From contig NZ_AEUE01000004.1 in NCBI RefSeq assembly GCF_000186705.1, positions 496,001-560,000 on the forward strand: a stretch of DNA of 64,000 nt. The letters run 5' to 3'. Positions within the stretch are counted from its first letter, which is position 1. Every line of letters begins with the position of its first letter. Under the pieces are notes generated by a model. The model searched no databases, was not told the DNA's origin, and saw only the letters and a program-made list of their open reading frames with translations. This DNA comes from Citromicrobium sp. JLT1363 (GTDB lineage Bacteria > Pseudomonadota > Alphaproteobacteria > Sphingomonadales > Sphingomonadaceae). This document shows, one piece after another, positions 51,336 to 62,300 of this stretch. Both the position numbers and the translations under genes were made by a program.

Positions 51336-52610
51336 ATGCATAAACGCCCGCGTATGGGGGTAACGGGTCAACCGCGCGGAGGCGATCTGCTGGCAGCGAG
51401 CCAGCGCTTCGAAAAGCAGCCCGGCTTCCTGTCGCGCCTGCTGGCTCCCGGGTTTCACAAACTGATCGACCGGATGGACGCAGGCCTCGAAAAGGGCTCC
51501 GTCCTGGGGCGCCTTCCCGATGGTAGCACCCGGCTGATCGGTGGGCGCGGGCCCGGCTTCGAAGCCGAAGTCGCGATCCATAACTGGCGCGCGCTGATGC
51601 GAGTGGCCACCGGCGGCTCGGTCGGCTGGTATCAGGCGTGGGAGGCGGGCGAGTGGAGCAGCCCCGATCCGGTGCCGCTGTTCGCGGTCTTCATGCAGAA
51701 CGCCGAAACGCTGGGAGATGCAGCGCGGGCGAAGCGTGGATGGAAACGCGCGCTGCGGGCTGCGCATGACCGGCAACGCAATACCCGGGCGGGCGCGGCG
51801 AAGAACATTGCCGCGCATTACGATCTGGGAAACGATTTCTACGCCACGTGGCTGGGCGAGACGATGACCTATTCGTCCGCGCTCTTCGATGACGGGAATC
51901 CGCAGCAAACGCTCAATATGGCGCAGCGGGAGAAGATCGGCGCGATCATCGACCGGATGGAGATTTCGCAGGGCGACAGCGTGCTGGAAATCGGTTGTGG
52001 ATGGGGCACGCTGGCCTGCGCGGCTGCCGACCGGGGGGCGAATGTCGACGCGATCAGCCTGTCGGATGAACAGCTGGCATGGGCGCGGCGGCAGGGTTGC
52101 GGAAACGCGCGCTTTCTCAAGCAGGACTATCGGGATACGCACGGGCAGTACGATGCCATTGCCAGCGTGGAAATGGTGGAGGCGCTGGGGCGCGAATACT
52201 GGCCGACCTTCATGGATTGCGTTGCCCGCAACCTGAAGCCCGGGGGTCGTGCGGCGATCCAGTTCATCTCGATGAAGGATGCGCTGTTCGATGCCTATGC
52301 GGCGAGCGCGGATTTCATTCAGGCCTACGTATTTCCCGGCGGCTTGCTGATCCGCGCGTCCGAATTCCGGCGGCTTGCGGAAGCCTGCGGCCTGCAGTGG
52401 CGCGATGAGGAGCGCTTCGGGCTGCATTACGCCGAAACCTTGAGGCTCTGGCGCGAGAAGTTCGATCGCGTAGCGGCCGATGGGCTGCTGCCTCCCGGGT
52501 TCGACGATCGGTTCAAGGCGCTCTGGCGCTACTACCTGATGTATTGCGAAGGCGGCTTCCGGGGTGGGGGTATAGACGTCCACCAGGTAACGCTGGTCAA
52601 GGAGATATAG
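51336..52610 (+). CDS. cfa: Cyclopropane-fatty-acyl-phospholipid synthase family
   Basis: A 424-residue SAM methyltransferase. NIAAHYDLGNDFYATWLGETMTYSSALF matches the CFA family (in parts), and the SAM motif is EIGCGWGTLA near 213. It adds a methylene to unsaturated phospholipid chains. ATG 51354 is an alternative start. No fatty-acid partner gene is adjacent; the next gene is a lipoprotein. Confidence 0.88.
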   Translation: MHKRPRMGVTGQPRGGDLLAASQRFEKQPGFLSRLLAPGFHKLIDRMDAGLEKGSVLGRLPDGSTRLIGGRGPGFEAEVAIHNWRALMRVATGGSVGWYQAWEAGEWSSPDPVPLFAVFMQNAETLGDAARAKRGWKRALRAAHDRQRNTRAGAAKNIAAHYDLGNDFYATWLGETMTYSSALFDDGNPQQTLNMAQREKIGAIIDRMEISQGDSVLEIGCGWGTLACAAADRGANVDAISLSDEQLAWARRQGCGNARFLKQDYRDTHGQYDAIASVEMVEALGREYWPTFMDCVARNLKPGGRAAIQFISMKDALFDAYAASADFIQAYVFPGGLLIRASEFRRLAEACGLQWRDEERFGLHYAETLRLWREKFDRVAADGLLPPGFDDRFKALWRYYLMYCEGGFRGGGIDVHQVTLVKEI

Positions 52611-52612
52611 AC

Positions 52613-53794
52613 ATGAAGAAGCGCTTATCACTGGTCGGGGCACTGGCCCTTGCGCTGTCTGCCTGCGCGTCCTTACCCACCACCGACACGAGCGCCGTGA
52701 CAGCCAGCGTGCCTACCAATCCGCTGCCCGTGGTGGGTGCGGAGGTGCTTTTCTGGGACGACGCCACACGCTCTGCGCGTTTCCGATCGATGGAGACATA
52801 CTTCCCGGGCCAGGAAGTGCAGGAAAGTCCCGACCCGCGCTATCTTCCGCAAGGCGATCCCTTGCCTGCGAGCACGCAGGCGGCGATCCGCGCCAGCATG
52901 GCGGAAAACTCCATCGCGGGCGTGATCGTGTTGCAGGATGGAAAGGTGCGGTTCGAGGATTATGCGCTGGGCTTCGGCCCCGAAGGGCGCTGGACCAGCT
53001 TCTCCGTCGCCAAGAGCTTCACCTCCACTCTGCTGGGCGCAGCAGTGAAGGATGGTTTCATCGATAGCCTGGACGATCCCGTGTCGAAATACGTGCCCGG
53101 CCTCGAAGGCAGCGCGTATGACGATGTCACGGTCGAGCAGCTTGCCACCATGACGTCCGGGGTAAAGTGGAACGAGGACTATACCGACCCCGATTCGGAC
53201 GTGGCGAAAATGTTCAACGTGACGCCCGCACCTGGTGAGGACCAGGTGGTCGAATATATGAAGACCCTCCCGCGCGAAGCCCCTGCGGGTGAAAAGTGGG
53301 TCTACAAGACGGGCGAGACCAACCTGATCGGCGTGCTGGTGGAAAATGCCGTGGGCCAGACGCTGGCGGAATATGCCAAGCGCAAGATCGTCGATCCTGC
53401 CGGCTTCGCAGAGCCGCTGTTCTGGCAGACCGACCTTTCGGGCCGCAGCGTCGGCGGATGCTGCCTGTCGGCCTCGCTACGCGACTATGCTCGGGTCGGG
53501 CTGTTCGCGCTCGAAGGTGGTGAGGGCATTGTGCCCGAAGGCTGGTTCGCAGAGGCGGGCGCGCCGCAGGTCGATTTCGGCAATGGTTACGGATACGGCT
53601 ACCAGTGGTGGACCTATCCGGGCGAGAGCTTCGGCGCGCAGGGGATCTTCGGCCAGTCGATCACGCTTCTGCCCGACACAGATACGGTGATCGCCATCGT
53701 GTCCAACTGGCCCCGGGCGACCGGCCAGGATCTCTCGGCAAACCGCCGGCAGCTGTTCGCAGCAATTGCCGAAGCCGTGTCGGCCGATCAGTAG
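52613..53794 (+). CDS. Serine hydrolase lipoprotein, beta-lactamase fold
   Basis: A 393-residue protein with a lipobox (LALSACAS, Cys18). The catalytic SxxK is SVAKS near 138, and a later YKTGETN region gives the second motif. This is the class C beta-lactamase-like group (esterases or peptidases). GGAG precedes ATG 52613, two bases after the cfa stop. Its 3' end overlaps the PilZ gene by 7 bases on the opposite strand. Confidence 0.83.
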   Translation: MKKRLSLVGALALALSACASLPTTDTSAVTASVPTNPLPVVGAEVLFWDDATRSARFRSMETYFPGQEVQESPDPRYLPQGDPLPASTQAAIRASMAENSIAGVIVLQDGKVRFEDYALGFGPEGRWTSFSVAKSFTSTLLGAAVKDGFIDSLDDPVSKYVPGLEGSAYDDVTVEQLATMTSGVKWNEDYTDPDSDVAKMFNVTPAPGEDQVVEYMKTLPREAPAGEKWVYKTGETNLIGVLVENAVGQTLAEYAKRKIVDPAGFAEPLFWQTDLSGRSVGGCCLSASLRDYARVGLFALEGGEGIVPEGWFAEAGAPQVDFGNGYGYGYQWWTYPGESFGAQGIFGQSITLLPDTDTVIAIVSNWPRATGQDLSANRRQLFAAIAEAVSADQ

Positions 53795-54147
53795 AGGCAG
53801 GACCGCGTGACCCCTCCGCCCAGTGGGCTTTCCCACTGGCGGAGGATGTCGTCGAGCACGGCCTGATCGATCAGATTGTCGAAGGCCGCGCCCGCGATCG
53901 AACGATCCCACCATACGACCTTGCACGAGATCGCCTGGAGGCCGGGCAGGGTCAGCCAGCCTGTCTGATCGGGTTCGAGGCGCCGCATGGCGGAGGCGCT
54001 GAATCCTGCAATCGACAGGTCGTGCACCACGGTCTTGAACTTGCGCGATTTACCGAAGCTCAGTTCGGAGGGAATGGCGATCTTGGTGCGCGGGGCGCAC
54101 CTGTTCTCCTGCGCTACACGCGCATAATCATCCTGCATTATCTGCAT
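53788..54147 (-). CDS. PilZ domain protein
   Basis: A 119-residue protein. RCAPRTKI gives the RxxxR-type c-di-GMP contact and DLSIAGFSA the second motif. It should bind c-di-GMP; the partner is unknown. Its 3' end overlaps the lipoprotein gene. Confidence 0.8.
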   Translation of the reverse strand: MQIMQDDYARVAQENRCAPRTKIAIPSELSFGKSRKFKTVVHDLSIAGFSASAMRRLEPDQTGWLTLPGLQAISCKVVWWDRSIAGAAFDNLIDQAVLDDILRQWESPLGGGVTRSCLY

Positions 54148-54236
54148 GTTCTGCTGATTTCCCGTCCAGATTTCGTCTGGGCGGATTGTCGGGCCTTGCG
54201 GCTTACCCGAACATGAGCGGGCGTGCCTAAGGCCGC

Positions 54237-54950
54237 TTAACCAACTCTTTCGCGGTGCCCTGTCTCGAAGTCGGCTTCCAGCAATGCGGCGATCCGCTTT
54301 GCAACGTCTTCCGGCGGCTTGACGCTCTGCGGGTCTTCGCCGGGATAGGCCTTGGCACGCATCTGCGTGCGGGTCGCCCCCGGGTCCACGATGGCCACGC
54401 GGATCGAACCGGTATTGGCGACTTCCTGCGCGTAGGATTGCAGCAGGTTGTCGAACGCCGCCTTGGTCGAACCATAGGCCGCCCAGTAGGCGCGCGGTTC
54501 ATCGCCCACGCTACTGGTGAGCCCGATCACGCGGGCAGCATCGGCGCGCTTGAGCAGCGGATGAAGCCCCGCGATCAGCGCCTGGGTCGCGAGGACATTG
54601 GTCGTGATCGCGGTGTTGAACTGCTTGGGATCGATCTGCGTAATCGGCGTCAGCGTGGGCAGATACGCAGCGCAGATCACCAGCATGTCGAGCGCATCCC
54701 ACCGGCTTGCGATGGCTTGCGCCAGCCGGGCGATCCCGTCGCCTGCGGTGAGATCGACCGGCGCGATGGTCGCGGTGCCGCCGCTCTGGTGGATTTCGTC
54801 TTCCACGCGTTCCAGCGCGGAATCGTCGCGCGCGGTCAGAATCACGTGCGCGCCTTTTGCAGCCAGAGCCTTGGCGGTGGCCGCGCCAATTCCGCGCGAT
54901 GCGCCGGTGACGAGCGCGACGCGCCCTTCGAATGGTTTGTCCTGGGTCAT
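54237..54950 (-). CDS. Short-chain dehydrogenase/reductase
   Basis: A 237-residue SDR. TGASRGIG near 16 is the NAD(P) motif; the catalytic Ser and Tyr-Lys are in LTSSVGD and YGSTKAAFD. Its substrate is unknown. It lies 1 base after purF on the same strand, so it is probably cotranscribed. Confidence 0.88.
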   Translation of the reverse strand: MTQDKPFEGRVALVTGASRGIGAATAKALAAKGAHVILTARDDSALERVEDEIHQSGGTATIAPVDLTAGDGIARLAQAIASRWDALDMLVICAAYLPTLTPITQIDPKQFNTAITTNVLATQALIAGLHPLLKRADAARVIGLTSSVGDEPRAYWAAYGSTKAAFDNLLQSYAQEVANTGSIRVAIVDPGATRTQMRAKAYPGEDPQSVKPPEDVAKRIAALLEADFETGHRERVG

Positions 54951-54951
54951 C

Positions 54952-56439
54952 TTATACCGGTTCGTCGACGGGTTTGCTGACGGGGAAGGAAAGCTGGGCG
55001 GAACCCTGTTCGCGGCGCGACACGTCGGTCAGCCGGGTGGGGTAGTCGCCGGTGAAGCACGCATCGCAGAACTGGGGGCACGATTTGTTGCGGCCTTCCC
55101 TTCCTACGGCGCGGTAGAGTCCGTCGATGGAGATGAAGGCGAGGCTGTCCGCCTTGATGAACTCGCGCATCGGCTCGAGCTCCATGCGCGCGGCGAGCAG
55201 CTTGCTGCGTTCGGGCGTGTCCACCCCGTAATAGCAGCTATGCGCGGTCGGCGGGCTGGCGACACGGAAATGCACTTCCGTTGCGCCCGCGTCGCGCATC
55301 ATCTCGACAATCTTCATGCTGGTGGTGCCGCGCACGATTGAATCGTCGATCAGGACGATCCGCTTCCCTTCCACCAGTCCGCGATTGGCATTGTGCTTGC
55401 GCCGCACGCCCGAATGGCGTGCGCCATCCGAAGGCTGGATGAAGGTGCGTCCCACGTAGTGGCTGCGGATGATGCCGAGTTCGAAGGGCAGGCCGGACTG
55501 CTGGGCATAGCCGATGGCAGCTGGCACGCCGCTGTCGGGCACGGGCACCACGATATCGGCATCGCACGGCGCCTCCATGGCCAGTTCTGTCCCGATCGCC
55601 TTGCGTGCCTCGTACACGGACCGCCCGGCGAAGTGGGAATCGGGCCGGCTGAAATAGACGTGTTCGAAGATGCAGGGGCGAGACGGGTTGTCGCCGAAGG
55701 GCCGGTGACTGCGAATCTTGCCGTCGAAATCGACCTCGATCAGTTCGCCCGGCTCCACCTCGCGTTCGAAGGTCGCGCCTACGACGTCGAAGGCAACCGT
55801 CTCGCTGGCGAAGACGACGGCGTCGCCCATGCGGCCCATCTGCAGCGGGCGGATGCCCAGCGGATCCCGGCAGGCGGCCATGCCGCGCGGCGTCATCACG
55901 ATCAGCGCGTAGGCCCCCTCGACCAGCCGCAGAGCGTCGGTCAGCTTGTCGAGCATCGTGGGGTAACGGCTGGTGGCGACGAGGTGGATGATCACCTCGG
56001 TATCGCTGGTCGACTGGAAGATCGCGCCCTTGCCGACCAGTTCCTCGCGCAAGGCCGCCGCGTTCGAGATATTGCCATTGTGGGCGATGGAAAAACCGCC
56101 GCTCGCCAGATCGGCGTAGAGAGGCTGCACGTTACGAAGCCCTGCGCCCCCCGTGGTGGAATAGCGGACATGGCCGGCGGCCATGAAGCCTGGCAGTTCG
56201 GCTATGCTTTCCGCGCTGGAGAAGTTCTCCGCCACATGACCGAGGCCCCGGCGCGTATAGAACTGGGCGCCGTCGAAACTGGAGATTCCGGCCGCTTCCT
56301 GGCCGCGATGCTGGAGGGCGTGGAGCCCCAGCGCGGTGGTCGCTGCGGCTTCGTTGCCGCCATTGATCGCGCCGAAGACTCCGCACTCCTCGTGCAGGCT
56401 GTCGCCGTTCGAATCTTCGAAGGGATGTTGCAGGTTCAT
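54952..56439 (-). CDS. purF: Amidophosphoribosyltransferase
   Basis: A 495-residue enzyme for the first step of purine synthesis. A short propeptide (MNLQHPFEDSNGDSLHEE) precedes the glutaminase Cys in ECGVFGAI. The PRPP loop is VLIDDSIVRGTTS. Near the end, CPQFCDACF provides Cys for the [4Fe-4S] cluster of the Bacillus-type enzyme. ATG 56439 is chosen to keep this propeptide; ATG 56478 is possible. Confidence 0.95.
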   Translation of the reverse strand: MNLQHPFEDSNGDSLHEECGVFGAINGGNEAAATTALGLHALQHRGQEAAGISSFDGAQFYTRRGLGHVAENFSSAESIAELPGFMAAGHVRYSTTGGAGLRNVQPLYADLASGGFSIAHNGNISNAAALREELVGKGAIFQSTSDTEVIIHLVATSRYPTMLDKLTDALRLVEGAYALIVMTPRGMAACRDPLGIRPLQMGRMGDAVVFASETVAFDVVGATFEREVEPGELIEVDFDGKIRSHRPFGDNPSRPCIFEHVYFSRPDSHFAGRSVYEARKAIGTELAMEAPCDADIVVPVPDSGVPAAIGYAQQSGLPFELGIIRSHYVGRTFIQPSDGARHSGVRRKHNANRGLVEGKRIVLIDDSIVRGTTSMKIVEMMRDAGATEVHFRVASPPTAHSCYYGVDTPERSKLLAARMELEPMREFIKADSLAFISIDGLYRAVGREGRNKSCPQFCDACFTGDYPTRLTDVSRREQGSAQLSFPVSKPVDEPV

Positions 56440-56627
56440 CGGTGGGGCGCCCGTTGCCGTTTCCGGTTGCCGCCCCATTGGCGATGTGACAGGTGAATTA
56501 CAAGGGTAGAGGGGGCCGACCGACCGTCTCTTTTGGTGAACCAGTCACGCAGGCGGCCCTTTTCATTGCGCAGACAGGCGCGGCCCCCTAACGGGCAGGG
56601 CCAAGCACGAACAAAGCGGATCGCTCC

Positions 56628-57869
56628 TTGTTTCTCAGCCCCTTCGAACGGACCATAGCAAAGCGGTATCTCTGGCCCGGCAAGGGCGAGGGATTCATCA
56701 AGCTGGTCGCCGGAATCTCCATTGGCGTCGTCATGCTCTCGGTTGCCATGCTGGTGATCGTGATGAGCGTGATGAACGGCTTTCGCGCCGAACTTCTCGA
56801 TAAGATCGTGGGGCTCAACGGCCACGCCATCGTGCAGGCCTATGGCGGCAGGCTCGACAATTGGGAGAGCGTGCTCAAGGAAATCCGCGAAACCGAAGGG
56901 GTGGAGAAAGCCTCCCCGCTGATCGAGCAGCCGCTGCTGGTAACGTTCAACGGCCGCGTGGAAGCAGTGCTGGTGCGCGGCAACACGCCTGAGGATATTG
57001 ACGAGCTGGCGGACAAGACGGTGGCGGGCGACATGAGCCGACTTCAGCCCGGCGCGGAACAGGTGGCCATCGGGGCACGCCTGGCAGAGAACATCGGCGC
57101 GCAGGTCGGAAGCGTCATCACCGTCATCAATCCGGCGGGGCGGTCGACTCCGTTCGGCACCGTGCCGCGACAGGTGGGCTACGAGGTGGGGGCCATCTTC
57201 GAGGTCGGCCTTTACGATTACGATGGCGCCTTCATCGTCATGCCGATCCCGCAGGCGCAAACCCTGCTTCTGACCGGCGATACCATAGGCATGATCGAGG
57301 TCACGACCGAGGACGCCGACCGGGTCGAGGAGATCATGGCCCCGATCGAGCGGAGCCTTGCCGGAACCGCGATCGTGCGCAATTGGCAGCAGATCAACAG
57401 CTCCATCTTCGAAGCCTTGCAGGTGGAGCGTGTTGCGATGTTCTTTGCCTTGAGTTTCATGGTTCTGGTCGCGGCTTTCAATATTCTGTCGAGCCTTGTG
57501 ATGCTGGTGCGCGCCAAGACCCGGGACATTGCGATCATGCGCACGATGGGCGCTGGCCGGCAGTCGATCCTGAAAATCTTCGTGACGACGGGCTTCACGG
57601 TGGGTGCGGTCGGTACGGCCGCCGGGCTAGCGCTGGGAGGACTGGTTCTGGCGTTCCGTCAGCCGATTGTCCGTGTCATCGAAGTAGCGACCGGGCAGCA
57701 GCTATGGGACCCCTCGATCCGTTTCCTCACCACGCTGCCCGCGAAAACCGACCCGTGGGAAGTCTTCGGCATCGTTGCGCTGGCGCTGGTGCTCAGCTTC
57801 CTTGCCACGCTCTACCCGGCCTTCAAGGCGGCGAACACCGATCCCGTGCAGGTGCTGCGTTATGAGTAG
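56628..57869 (+). CDS. lolC: Lipoprotein-releasing ABC transporter permease
   Basis: A 413-residue permease of the LolC/E family with four membrane segments (about 25-48, 275-300, 320-345 and 375-400) and a large periplasmic part between the first two. It starts at TTG 56628 with [14 protein letters not shown], the family's N-terminus. With LolD it frees lipoproteins from the inner membrane. LolC and LolE cannot be told apart with certainty here. It overlaps lolD by 8 bases. Confidence 0.92.
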   Translation: MFLSPFERTIAKRYLWPGKGEGFIKLVAGISIGVVMLSVAMLVIVMSVMNGFRAELLDKIVGLNGHAIVQAYGGRLDNWESVLKEIRETEGVEKASPLIEQPLLVTFNGRVEAVLVRGNTPEDIDELADKTVAGDMSRLQPGAEQVAIGARLAENIGAQVGSVITVINPAGRSTPFGTVPRQVGYEVGAIFEVGLYDYDGAFIVMPIPQAQTLLLTGDTIGMIEVTTEDADRVEEIMAPIERSLAGTAIVRNWQQINSSIFEALQVERVAMFFALSFMVLVAAFNILSSLVMLVRAKTRDIAIMRTMGAGRQSILKIFVTTGFTVGAVGTAAGLALGGLVLAFRQPIVRVIEVATGQQLWDPSIRFLTTLPAKTDPWEVFGIVALALVLSFLATLYPAFKAANTDPVQVLRYE

Positions 57870-58548
57870 TGGTGGTGTGAAACCGGTGGTCGAGCTGCGC
57901 GGCGTCACCCGCAGCTTCGAACAGGGCGGGGTGAAGATCGATGTGCTACGCGGGGTCGACCTGAAGGTGATGCCGGGCGAAATCGTGGCTCTGCTCGGCC
58001 CTTCGGGCTCGGGCAAATCGACCATGCTGCAGGCCGTCGGCCTGCTCGAAGGCGGCTTTGGCGGAACCATCGTGATCGCGGGGCAGGCGGCGGAGAAATC
58101 GGACAGTCAGCAGCGCACCGCCCTGCGGCGCGAGCATCTGGGCTTCGTCTATCAGTTCCATCACCTGCTGCCCGACTTCAATGCGACGGAGAACGTGATC
58201 CTGCCGCAGCTGGTCGGCGGAACGCCGCGCGATCAGGCAGAGGCGCGCGCGAAAGACCTGCTCAGCGCCCTGGGTCTCGAACACCGGCTCGAACACAGGC
58301 CGAGCCAGCTTTCGGGTGGCGAACAGCAGCGCGTGGCGGTGGCCCGCGCGCTCGCCAACAGCCCCAAGCTGGTGCTCGCGGACGAGCCCACCGGCAATCT
58401 GGACGAGGCGACTTCGGAAAAGGTGTTGGCGCAGTTTCTCGATCTGGTGCGCGGACAGGGCAGCGCGGCGCTCGTCGCAACGCACAACGAGCGGCTGGCG
58501 GCCAAGATGGACCGCGTCGTCCGCCTTCACGAAGGCCTGCTGGAATAG
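57862..58548 (+). CDS. lolD: Lipoprotein-releasing ABC transporter ATPase
   Basis: A 228-residue ABC ATPase. Walker A is GPSGSGKST, the signature is [15 protein letters not shown], Walker B is [12 protein letters not shown], and the [11 protein letters not shown] stretch fits LolD. ATG 57862 overlaps the lolC end. Confidence 0.94.
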   Translation: MSSGGVKPVVELRGVTRSFEQGGVKIDVLRGVDLKVMPGEIVALLGPSGSGKSTMLQAVGLLEGGFGGTIVIAGQAAEKSDSQQRTALRREHLGFVYQFHHLLPDFNATENVILPQLVGGTPRDQAEARAKDLLSALGLEHRLEHRPSQLSGGEQQRVAVARALANSPKLVLADEPTGNLDEATSEKVLAQFLDLVRGQGSAALVATHNERLAAKMDRVVRLHEGLLE

Positions 58549-58613
58549 CATTCGCCCCTGCGGACCCGCTATCGGTTTCCCGCGTTGATGAAAGAAATAG
58601 AGGAGCCAACAAC

Positions 58614-58886
58614 ATGAGCGATCATCCCACGACCTATGGCGGAGAACCGGCAGACGGCGGCTTTGCGTGGGACGACCGGGCGGAGATCCATGCGAAGGAC
58701 GATGGGCAGGGCCTGTTCGATGGCGCCAAGGGCCTGCACGAAGGCAGCTTCCTCGAAATGGTGCGCCTCATGATGGCAATGACGCCCGACGAACGGCGTG
58801 GCCACGTTATCCAGAAGCTTGGCGACCGGATGTTCACCGTGCACGAAGTGGAAGCGATCGCAGCGCGCCCGGACTATCCGGGCTGA
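58614..58886 (+). CDS. Small hypothetical protein
   Basis: A 90-residue soluble protein with a Gly/Asp-rich start and a helical end (LMMAMTPDERRGHVIQKLGD). GAGG lies nine bases before ATG 58614. No family is recognised. It lies between lolD and dnaE. Confidence 0.6.
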   Translation: MSDHPTTYGGEPADGGFAWDDRAEIHAKDDGQGLFDGAKGLHEGSFLEMVRLMMAMTPDERRGHVIQKLGDRMFTVHEVEAIAARPDYPG

Positions 58887-58919
58887 TCCATGTCCCGGAT
58901 AGGCAGGACCTAGCTCGCG

Positions 58920-59270
58920 ATGCTTGAGTCGATCAACGAGTGGATCCTCGCGCTGGGCGCGCAGTACAACGTCAATCCCTACATCTTTGCAGGGATCTAC
59001 GTTGGCGCGATTCCCTTCTTTCTCGCCTCTATCGCGTGGCTGGTGAAGCGCGCGAGGGAGGGGCGTTCTACCGTGCTGCCCACCATGCTGGCCGGGTTCT
59101 TCTTCGTTTCGGCCTATCTGTACCTGGCGATCTTCGGGCAGGATATTCCGGCGTGGGTGTGGATATTTCTCGCCGTGCTGATCGCTTATGGCGCGTGGTC
59201 TCAAGTGCGCGACACGCGCAGAAAGATCGCGGCTGCCCGCGGCGAAGAGGGCGAGCCTCCGGCCAGCTGA
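58920..59270 (+). CDS. Small membrane protein
   Basis: A 116-residue protein with three hydrophobic segments (about 21-43, 52-72 and 77-96) and a charged tail. No family is recognised. Confidence 0.65.
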   Translation: MLESINEWILALGAQYNVNPYIFAGIYVGAIPFFLASIAWLVKRAREGRSTVLPTMLAGFFFVSAYLYLAIFGQDIPAWVWIFLAVLIAYGAWSQVRDTRRKIAAARGEEGEPPAS

Positions 59271-59345
59271 AACAGTCCACCGCTTTTCCCCGCAAGCTTT
59301 GCCGGGCTCGCTTGAAGCCGTCCGCGCGAGCGCTAGCTTGGCATC

Positions 59346-62300
59346 ATGGCCTTTGCCCCCTTCGTTCCGCTGCGCGTGCTTTCCGCCTACTCGATGCTGG
59401 AAGGCGCGATCGAGCCCAAGGCCATCGCCAAGCTGGCGACCGAGCGGGGCTTTCCCGCCATCGCCATGTGCGACCGCAATGGGCTGTACGGCAGCGTTCC
59501 CTTCGCCAATGCCTGCATCGAGAACGGTGTGCAGCCGATCGTCGGCGCTCTGCTGGGCGTGGCACGGCCGGATAGCGACGAGATCGACCATCTGCCGCTG
59601 TTCGTGCAGGACGATGCCGGCTGGCTGAACCTTTGCAAGCTGGTCAGCGCCGCGCATCTCGACCGCCCGCTGGAACTGGTTCCGCATGTTCCGCTCGATT
59701 CTCTGGAAGGTCGCACCGAGGGCCTGATCGCGCTCACCGGTGCCAGCGAGGGCGCGGTAACGCGGCTGCTGGCCGAGGAGCAAAACAGCTACGCGGAACG
59801 CTATCTGGGCCGGCTGGAAGCGCTGTTCCCGGATCGCCTCTACATCGAACTGGCGCGGCGCGGTGAGCCGACCGAAGCAGCGGCCGAGGAAGCGCTGCTC
59901 GATCTGGCCTATGCGCGCGATCTGCCGCTGGTAGCGACCAACCCCGCCAATTTCGCCGAACCGCATTTCTACAAGGCGCATGATGCGATGCTGTGCATCG
60001 CGAACAGCCGCAAGCTGTGGGAGGAAGACCGCCCACACAGCGAAAAGGCTGCCTTCGTGAAGTCGGCGCCGATGATGGAAGAGCTGTTCGCGGACCTGCC
60101 CGAAGCTCTTGCGAACACGCTGACCATCGCGCGCCGCTGCGCCTTTGCGCCGCCCTATCGCGATCCGATCCTGCCAAGCCTTGCCGGAGACATCGAAGGC
60201 GAGGTGCGCATGCTGGCGGACGACGCGCGCAAGGGCCTGCTCGACCGCCTGATACCGCTCTATCCCGAAGAGGTCCGGGAAGACCTCGTCGATGCTATGT
60301 CCTTCGCCTCGGCCGAGGAATTGCGGGCTTCGCAAAAGCCGTTCGAAGCGCTGAAAAGTGGCGGGTATTGGGACGAAATTCTCGAGTACCGGGACCGGCT
60401 CGACAAGGAAGTCGGCATCATCACCAACATGGGTTTCCCCGGTTACTTCCTGATCGTTGCCGACTTCATCAAATGGGCCAAGGCGCAGAACATCCCGGTG
60501 GGTCCGGGTCGTGGTTCGGGCGCGGGCAGCCTTGTAGCCTGGGCGCTGACGATCACCGATCTCGACCCGATCCGGCTGGGCCTGCTGTTCGAACGCTTCC
60601 TCAATCCCGAACGCGTCTCCATGCCCGACTTCGATATCGACTTCTGCGAAACGCGGCGTGGCGAAGTGATCCGCTACGTTCAGGAGAAGTACGGGAAGGA
60701 CAAGGTCGCCCAGATCATCACCTTCGGCAAGATGAAGGCGCGCGCGGTTCTGCGCGATTGTGGGCGCATTCTCGACATGGGCTACAACCGCGTCGACCGG
60801 CTGTGCAAGATGGTGCCCAACCACCCGACCGACCCGTGGAGCCTGCCGCGCGCGCTGAACGGCGCGGCCGAATTCAAGGGCGAGTACGACAACGACAACG
60901 AAGTGCGCACGCTGGTCGATCTGGCGATGCAGCTCGAAGGGCTGCCGCGCAATTCCTCGACCCACGCTGCCGGGGTGGTGATCGGTGACCGTCCGCTGGC
61001 GGAACTGGTGCCGCTCTACCGCGACCCGCGGTCGGACATGCCGGTGACGCAGTTCGACATGAAGGTCGTCGAAGGGGCGGGGCTGGTGAAGTTCGACTTC
61101 CTCGGCCTGAAGACCCTCTCCGTGCTGCAGAAGGCGGTCGACCTGCTGGAAAAGCGCGGGATCGCCTGCGATCTGGGCGCGATCAGCTGGGACGATACGG
61201 CGGTCTACGATCTCATGCAGAGCGGCAACACGGTGGGTGTGTTCCAGCTAGAATCGGAAGGCATGCGCCGCACGCTCACCGCGGTGAAGCCGACCAAGTT
61301 CGAAGACATCATCGCGCTCGTCTCGCTCTATCGCCCGGGCCCGATGGACAACATCCCGTTGTTCGGGAAGCGCAAGGCGGGCATCGAACCGATCGAGTAC
61401 CCGCATCCCAAGCTGGAAGGCATCCTGAAGGAAACCTACGGGATATTCGTCTATCAGGAGCAGGTGATGCAGGCCGCGCAGATCCTTGCCGGATACTCGC
61501 TTGGCGATGCCGACCTTCTGCGCCGCGCAATGGGCAAGAAGGTCCAGGCGGAGATGGACAAGCAGCGTGGCCGCTTCGTCGAGGGCTGCAAGGAGGTCTC
61601 CGGGATCGAGGCGCAGCAGGCGAACGAGCTGTTCGACTTGATCGACAAGTTCGCAGGCTACGGCTTCAACAAGTCGCACGCTGCCGCCTACGCGTTGCTG
61701 GCCTATCAGACCGCGTGGCTGAAGGCGCATTATCCGGAAGAATTCTACGCCGCCGCGATGTGCTTCGACATGGACCAGTCGGAAAAGCTGGCGCTGTTCG
61801 TGGACGATGCGCGCCGCAACGAGATCGAGGTGGCGCCGCCCGATCTCAACCGCTCCGAAGCCGAATTCACGGTCGAGCGGACGGACGAAGGCTATGCCGT
61901 GCGCTACGGTCTCGCCGGGCTGCGCAATGTGGGCGAGAAGGCGATGGAGGCGGTCGTCGCCGAGCGCGAAGCGCACGGCTGGTTCGAAAGCCTCGACGAT
62001 TTCTTCGGCCGTCTGCCCAAGGGGGCGATGAATTCGCGTCAGCTCGAAGCGCTGATCGCGGCGGGAGCGTTCGACCGGCTCGAGCCCAATCGCGGCAAGC
62101 TTGCCGAGAACAGCGACCTGCTGCTCGCGGTGGCAGATGCCGCAATCCGCGAACGGGCCAGTGGGCAGGAAGGCCTGTTCGGCGGTGACGACACGCCGGG
62201 CGAGCGTATGCGCCTGAAGGAGGCGGAGGACTGGCCGCGCGCCGACCGTATGGCCAGGGAGCGCGAGACATTCGGCTTCTATTTCTCGGCCCACCCCATC

